From Haloplanus sp. XH21 (GTDB lineage: Archaea > Halobacteriota > Halobacteria > Halobacteriales > Haloferacaceae), in NCBI RefSeq assembly GCF_023276355.1, contig NZ_JALLPL010000003.1, positions 39,841 through 103,840 of the forward strand: a stretch of 64,000 nt of DNA, written 5' to 3'. How positions within the stretch are numbered: position 1 is the first letter of the stretch; every line of letters begins with the position of its first letter. The translations under genes and the position numbers were made by a program. This document shows positions 59,651 through 64,000 of this stretch, piece after piece. The notes below the pieces were generated by a model. It did not search any database. It was given only the letters and a program-made list of their open reading frames with translations, and had not been told where the DNA came from.

Positions 59651-61963
59651 TTAATCGTCGTCGAGTTCGGAACCCGCGTCTCCTTCGGCGAAGATCCGCC
59701 GGGAGATGATCGTTCCGTCGGAGATGGAATCAGGTTCGTCACGGCGGACGAAGCGTTTCTTGAGAACGTCGTAGGCGAACAGACTCGCACCGACGATAAT
59801 GAGGATGTCGCCCGGCAGGCGTGCCCAGAAGAGCCACTGCACGATGTCGCGGCTGTAGAACGCGAGCGAGCGGCCGGCGTCGTAGTTTGCCGTGAAGACG
59901 GTCTCTAGCTGGAGGAAACCGACGGGGACGTCGCCGATGAAGACCATCCACGCGAGCCCGGCGTTCAGTATCCAGAACGCACGCTTGAGGTTCGTCTGAT
60001 CCCACTTCCCGGCTTTGGTAGTGAACTGGAGGGCGTAGACTGCCATCCCGAGTGCGAGGAAGCCGAACGCGCCGAACATCGCGCCGTGTGCGTGCCCGAC
60101 CGTGAGGAACGTGCCGTGCTCGTAGTAGTTCACCAGCGGGAGGTTGATGAAGAACCCGAGGACGCCACCGCCGACGAAGTTCCAGAACCCGGAGGCGATA
60201 ATGAACATGAACGCCAGCCGATACGGGAAGTCCTTGCCCGCCCCCATCATCGCCCGGTACTCGTGAAGGGCTTCGTAGAGGATGAAGATCAACGGGATGA
60301 ACTCCAGCGTGGAGAAGACACTCCCGATAGGGATCCAGTAGTCGGCCATACCAACCCACCAGTAGTGGTGGGAAACGCCGATGACGCCTGCTCCCATCAC
60401 GAACAGCGCTTCGAACATGACCGCTTTCTCCGCGCTGCGACGTTTGAGGAGGTTCATCGAGACGAGGGAGATACCGATGATGGCGACGACGAAGAACTCG
60501 AAGGCGCCCTCGACCCACATGTGGACGACCCACCAGCGCCAGAACTCCGTCACCGGCATCGTAGTCTGCGGTGTGTACAGCATGCTCGCGGAGAAGAGCA
60601 GCGCGATGGACCCGCCCGCGTAGAGAATCATATGGGCGAGTCCGTATCGCTCCTCCCGGTCGAGCAGGGGTTTGAAGCCCCGTGCGACGAGAGCTGCCCA
60701 GAAAATGAACCCAGCGAGCAGACCGGCCTGCCAGAGGCGTCCCACTTCGAGGTACTCGAGGCCCTCGTTGCCGATGATCCACCAGAGTGCGCCATCGATG
60801 TAGCCCTGGGCACCGAGCCAGATACCTACTAATCCGCCGCCGACGACGACGACCAGTGCCCCCAGCAAGACGTGAATGTACCGTTTCTGATTCTTCGGCT
60901 CGTGCCCGGTGAGCAGCGGCGGGAGGAAGAGGCCAACGCCGAGCCAGAGGGTGGCGATCCAGAGGATCGCGAGGTCGATGTGCCAGGCTTTCGTGATCGC
61001 GAAGGGGAGGGTCGCCATCGCGTCGACGCCGAGGGCTTCCGCGATGCCGTAGAAGCCCTCCCGCTCAATGTAGTAGTGTGCCATCAGCCCCCCGAGAAGC
61101 GTCTGGACGACGAAGAGCACGGCCGCCACTGGGACGAACCGAATTGCAGCGAACTGGCTCGGGTAGAGGTCGATCTCGTTAGGATGGGGGACGTCGACGC
61201 CCTTCGTGTCCGGTTCCGGGAGTTCGGCGGAGTTGTACAGCCAGATGCCGGCGCCACCCCCGCCGACGAGGAGCACCATCGCGATGACGCTCCACGTCAG
61301 CGAGGACGTCGTGGGCGTATTCCCGGCGCCAGGGTTGTACGGCCACTCGTTCGTCCAGGAGACGTCGCTGTTCGGCCGGTCGATCGACGAGAACAGTGCC
61401 GTCCATAGTGCGAAGTCCGCGAACCGCTGGGCGTCCGAGCGTGTTTCGATGAACTGTTCTGGGACGCCGTGTTCGGCGGCACCGCCGTAGTACCGCTCGA
61501 CGTATGATTGCTGTACCTGTTCGTAGGCGTACGACTCCGCGGCGGTGAGCTCGAGAGTGGTCCCTAGCTCGCCCTCCTGAAGCTGGCGCGAGACGACAGA
61601 GTTCACGGCCGCTTGCTCCGGTTCGGGAAGGTCTGCGTACGGCGTGTCGTAGCGTTCCTGGGCGACGTACACGCGCATGTTCGAAACCAGTCGTTCCTGG
61701 GCGTCGGCCGTGTAATCCGGGCCGAAGTACGCGCCGTTCCCGAGGATCGACCCGTGGTTCATCAGGCCGTTCTGCTGGAACGCAGCCTTCCCTTCGACGA
61801 TCTGTTCATTCGTCGTGATCACCTCGCCGTCGGGGCCGACGATGCGCTCCGGGCGGTCGGGCGATTCCTGGTACGCGAAGTACGCCCCCGACCCCATCAC
61901 GATTAGATTGAAGACAAACGCCAGGAGGAGTAACTTTGCAAGGGTTTTCCTGCGGACTTCCAT
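59651..61963 (-). CDS. norB: Quinol-dependent nitric oxide reductase (qNor)
   Basis: A 770-residue membrane enzyme. An N-terminal extension of about 230 residues with one membrane anchor resembles the cytochrome-c-like domain of qNor but without a CxxCH haem motif. About twelve helices follow with haem and metal ligands: TKAWHIDLAILWIATLWLG, MWVEGAFEFFVVAIIG (catalytic-site Glu), GVSHHYWWVGMADYW and VGHAHGAMFGAFGFLALGM. It reduces NO to N2O at the membrane, in denitrification or NO detoxification. Monocistronic, near the small membrane gene at 62087. Confidence 0.92.
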   Translation of the reverse strand: MEVRRKTLAKLLLLAFVFNLIVMGSGAYFAYQESPDRPERIVGPDGEVITTNEQIVEGKAAFQQNGLMNHGSILGNGAYFGPDYTADAQERLVSNMRVYVAQERYDTPYADLPEPEQAAVNSVVSRQLQEGELGTTLELTAAESYAYEQVQQSYVERYYGGAAEHGVPEQFIETRSDAQRFADFALWTALFSSIDRPNSDVSWTNEWPYNPGAGNTPTTSSLTWSVIAMVLLVGGGGAGIWLYNSAELPEPDTKGVDVPHPNEIDLYPSQFAAIRFVPVAAVLFVVQTLLGGLMAHYYIEREGFYGIAEALGVDAMATLPFAITKAWHIDLAILWIATLWLGVGLFLPPLLTGHEPKNQKRYIHVLLGALVVVVGGGLVGIWLGAQGYIDGALWWIIGNEGLEYLEVGRLWQAGLLAGFIFWAALVARGFKPLLDREERYGLAHMILYAGGSIALLFSASMLYTPQTTMPVTEFWRWWVVHMWVEGAFEFFVVAIIGISLVSMNLLKRRSAEKAVMFEALFVMGAGVIGVSHHYWWVGMADYWIPIGSVFSTLEFIPLIFILYEALHEYRAMMGAGKDFPYRLAFMFIIASGFWNFVGGGVLGFFINLPLVNYYEHGTFLTVGHAHGAMFGAFGFLALGMAVYALQFTTKAGKWDQTNLKRAFWILNAGLAWMVFIGDVPVGFLQLETVFTANYDAGRSLAFYSRDIVQWLFWARLPGDILIIVGASLFAYDVLKKRFVRRDEPDSISDGTIISRRIFAEGDAGSELDDD

Positions 61964-62086
61964 GTGTCACACTCCCACACTCTCGCTACATAATGGTGGT
62001 GCTGAAAAAGAAAGGTTGTGAGCGCCACGCGTCGCTTATTATACTGCGGTAGAATTCTATCACCGTTCTCCTGCTACGATTTCATA

Positions 62087-62311
62087 ATGTATTACTATCC
62101 AGACAACCCTCCGATCGATATGGAGTTTGACCTACCGAGAGCGGGCGGAATTCTTGTTGCAATAATCGCAATCGGGGTCGGGGGGCTGGTCGCCAGCGGC
62201 GTCATGGCAACCCAGACGGTACTTATGATGGTGCTCCCATCGATGGTGATCTTCGCAGCGGTCGCGTTCTGGCTCGGAATGAAATACGGCGGGTATCGTG
62301 CCCTGCAGTAA
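62087..62311 (+). CDS. Small two-helix membrane protein near qNor
   Basis: A 74-residue protein from ATG 62087 (MYYYPDNPPIDMEFDLPRAG) with two hydrophobic helices (ILVAIIAIGVGGLVASGVM and VLMMVLPSMVIFAAVAFWLG). It is divergent from the nitric oxide reductase. I recall similar small DUF proteins beside haloarchaeal nor genes. Confidence 0.75.
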   Translation: MYYYPDNPPIDMEFDLPRAGGILVAIIAIGVGGLVASGVMATQTVLMMVLPSMVIFAAVAFWLGMKYGGYRALQ

Positions 62312-62557
62312 GTCATCCGGTGAGATGATATTCCATGATAGCTATGGTCTCCAGTATCGACGTTCCTGAGCAGTAAGAGGATGATTTGTTGTTCGCCGAC
62401 TCTGTTACAATTCTGGGAAGGTGATACAACTGGGGCTCAGTGGCGGTCAATACAGTGTGTGTCGGCACCGATAGCAAACGGATAGATATAGCTAACTCTG
62501 TCTTGTCTGATGGATAGCAGAAGCTATAGACTGACTGGATAGGTAGGCGTAGCTGTG

Positions 62558-62881
62558 ATGTCGTGGTATATACTCATACTCGCAGGCCTGTTCGAGATCG
62601 GCTGGGCAGTCGGACTTGAATATTCGGACGGACTCACGAAACCAGTGCCAACGGTCGGCACTGTTGTCGCCCTCGTCATCAGTATGGTACTGTTGGCACA
62701 AGCAGTCAAAGACCTCCCAATCGGGATAGCATATGCTGTCTGGACAGGTATCGGTGCAGTCGGGACGGCCACGCTTGGAATCATTCTCTTTGATGAACCC
62801 GCCACTCTCGCCCGCATATCATTCATCGGTGTGATTGTCGTCGGGATCGTTGGTCTACACGCTGTTTCGGGCGGCCACTAA
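62558..62881 (+). CDS. SMR-family exporter (SugE/EmrE-like)
   Basis: A 107-residue four-helix transporter: MSWYILILAGLFEIGWAVGL with the essential Glu, VVALVISMVLLAQAVKDLPI, GIAYAVWTGIGAVGTATLGI, FIGVIVVGIVGLHAVSGGH. The IGIAYAVW region is typical of the Gdx/SugE branch that exports guanidinium or quaternary amines by proton antiport. A GTG at 62555 is also in frame. Confidence 0.9.
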   Translation: MSWYILILAGLFEIGWAVGLEYSDGLTKPVPTVGTVVALVISMVLLAQAVKDLPIGIAYAVWTGIGAVGTATLGIILFDEPATLARISFIGVIVVGIVGLHAVSGGH

Positions 62882-62997
62882 GCAGCTAGTTATCATTATT
62901 TACACCTGAATCTACACGCATTGTAGTCAGTCTTCAACTCTCCTCTTGGATTTGACCACCCATAGCCATAAACGGATAGGCGGCGTATTTTCGTTGT

Positions 62998-63453
62998 ATG
63001 ACAAGTGAACGAGTAACCGAGCTCCTCCAGCGGGCGTATAGTGACGAGATCGAGACCGTGATGAACTACTTGACGAACTCCATTGTCCTCGACGGAGTCA
63101 GTGCCGAGGAGGTAAAACAGAGTCTCGAAGCCGATGTTCAGGAGGAACTTAATCACGCCCAATTGTTGGGCAACCGGCTCAAGCAACTCGACGAGCGCCC
63201 GCCCGCGTCAGCCGATTTCGAAGCGCGACAAGAAAGTCTTCAGCCGCCGGAGGACAGTACCGACGTCGTGTCGGTCATTGACGGCGTCTTGGATGCCGAA
63301 GAAGACGCCATCCAGATGTATCGTGACCTCATTACAGCCGCGACTGATGCCGATGACCCAGTCACAGAAGATCTCGCCGTCACAATTCTAAGTGACGAAG
63401 AAGCCCACCGTACGGAGTTCCGTGGATTCAGACGCGAATACAAACAGGACTGA
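62998..63453 (+). CDS. Ferritin-like four-helix protein
   Basis: A 151-residue protein with the ferritin-like metal residues spaced on four helices: RAYSDEIETVMNYLTNSI, LEADVQEELNHAQLLGNRLK, LDAEEDAIQMYRDLITAATD and AVTILSDEEAHRTEFRGF. The ExxH pairs (EELNH, DEEAH) form a di-iron site. Likely an oxidative-stress or iron-binding protein such as a bacterioferritin-like or rubrerythrin-like member. Confidence 0.85.
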   Translation: MTSERVTELLQRAYSDEIETVMNYLTNSIVLDGVSAEEVKQSLEADVQEELNHAQLLGNRLKQLDERPPASADFEARQESLQPPEDSTDVVSVIDGVLDAEEDAIQMYRDLITAATDADDPVTEDLAVTILSDEEAHRTEFRGFRREYKQD

Positions 63454-63512
63454 ACAGACTACCGACAGACTCACGGTCCTTGGAGCGTTGTTAAACCCCA
63501 GATTTTGACTTT

Positions 63513-64000
63513 CTATGGAGAGAGGGTAAGCCCATCCTCAGCCACGATTACGTCGCCGTCAAATTCTGACTCGGCGTCTCGCCGCATCGATTCGAGATCA
63601 CGGTACGGCATGATGTGCGTGAGAACGAGCGTCTCGACGCCAGCGTCCTGGGCGAGTTCTCCCGCGTCTGTAGCATCACAGTGATTGGCCGTCAGCGTCG
63701 ATTGGTCCAAGTCCCGTTCTCCCTCGGCATACCGTTGCCAGACGAACTGGTCGTCCTCGTCCGGCACGCGGTCCTTATCGACCGGGGCGGTGTTACAGTC
63801 CTGAACGAGGACGTCCGCATCAGAAGCGAACTCTGCGAGCGACGGGATCTTCCGCGTGTCGCCGGAGAAGACGAACGACGAACCGGTTTCGTGTTCCTCG
63901 AAGCGGAATGCGTACGTCTCGATGGAATGTTCGACTGGGAGTGCGTCGACGTCCCAACCGTCCATCTCCCGACTGAACTCCTCTGTCACGAGTTCGGTTT
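63513..64000 (-). CDS. Metallo-beta-lactamase-fold hydrolase (5' end off window)
   Basis: The C-terminal part of an MBL protein: SFVFSGDTRKIPSLAEFASD, VLVQDCNTAPVD, LTANHCDATDAGELAQDAG and VLTHIMPYRDLESMRRDAES. The order (GDT, DxNT, H, H) matches RNase Z-like or AIM-1-type hydrolases. The frame remains open to the right window edge, so the N-terminus and HxHxDH motif are missing here. Substrate unknown; RNase Z processes tRNA 3' ends. Confidence 0.85.
   Translation of the reverse strand, partial: TELVTEEFSREMDGWDVDALPVEHSIETYAFRFEEHETGSSFVFSGDTRKIPSLAEFASDADVLVQDCNTAPVDKDRVPDEDDQFVWQRYAEGERDLDQSTLTANHCDATDAGELAQDAGVETLVLTHIMPYRDLESMRRDAESEFDGDVIVAEDGLTLSP

Noticed and set aside
1..64000. CRISPR arrays or cas genes
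   Set aside because: No regularly spaced direct repeats with unique spacers were seen; repeats present are inverted pairs or origin boxes.
1..64000. rRNA genes
   Set aside because: No stretch resembling 5S, 16S or 23S sequence was recognised.

Overview
The window reads as part of an extrachromosomal or integrated replicon of a haloarchaeon (class Halobacteria). Predicted proteins are acidic, coding DNA is GC-rich, many genes look leaderless (an A/T-rich TATA-like box about 25-30 bases before the ATG), and the families are haloarchaeal: a bacterio-opsin-activator-type sensor, Orc1/Cdc6, haloarchaeal winged-helix regulators and a quinol-type nitric oxide reductase. Assignments rest on reading the sequence and on recalled family knowledge; no database search was run.

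Layout. 0-5.7 kb: sensor/regulator running off the left edge, a split RPA-like ssDNA-binding gene with a GC-rich structured leader, and a membrane protein. 5.8-16.1 kb: small plasmid-type genes (zinc ribbon, uracil-DNA-glycosylase-like, HNH-like, NrS-1-polymerase-like, regulators). 16.3-19.1 kb: a two-gene operon ending in a beta-CASP metallo-nuclease. 19.2-22.9 kb: tyrosine recombinase copy 1, a vapBC-like pair with a frameshifted toxin, decayed genes and an IS6-type element. 23-34.9 kb: TRIC channel, histidine kinase, an ArdC-like remnant, AbiEi-type genes, winged-helix regulators, Rossmann-like sensor-like proteins and a Fic/Doc-like protein. 35-38.1 kb: orc1/cdc6 with a repeat-rich origin. 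38.1-47.1 kb: origin-linked small genes, a large PIN protein, an ATPase and a parA operon. 47.3-51.5 kb: a TROVE/VWA (Ro60-like) gene beside eight canonical tRNA genes, two tRNA-like elements and a 107-nt RNA candidate. 52-55.9 kb: vapBC-like pair and recombinase copy 2, inverted to copy 1. 55.9-64 kb: heavy-metal P-type ATPase, HMA chaperone, ArsR-like sensor, nitric oxide reductase, SMR transporter, ferritin-like protein and an MBL hydrolase running off the right edge.

How it works together. Orc1/Cdc6, its repeats, ParA and its partner would replicate and segregate the element. Toxin-antitoxin and abortive-infection genes would stabilise or protect it. Several winged-helix regulators carry palindromes in front of their own genes. 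The Ro60-like gene plus the structured-RNA island is the most unusual system here. Three otherwise intact conserved genes (RPA-like, HEAT-like, TROVE) each carry one in-frame TGA where an arginine codon (CGA) is plausible, and the plasmid encodes a tRNA-Arg(TCG).
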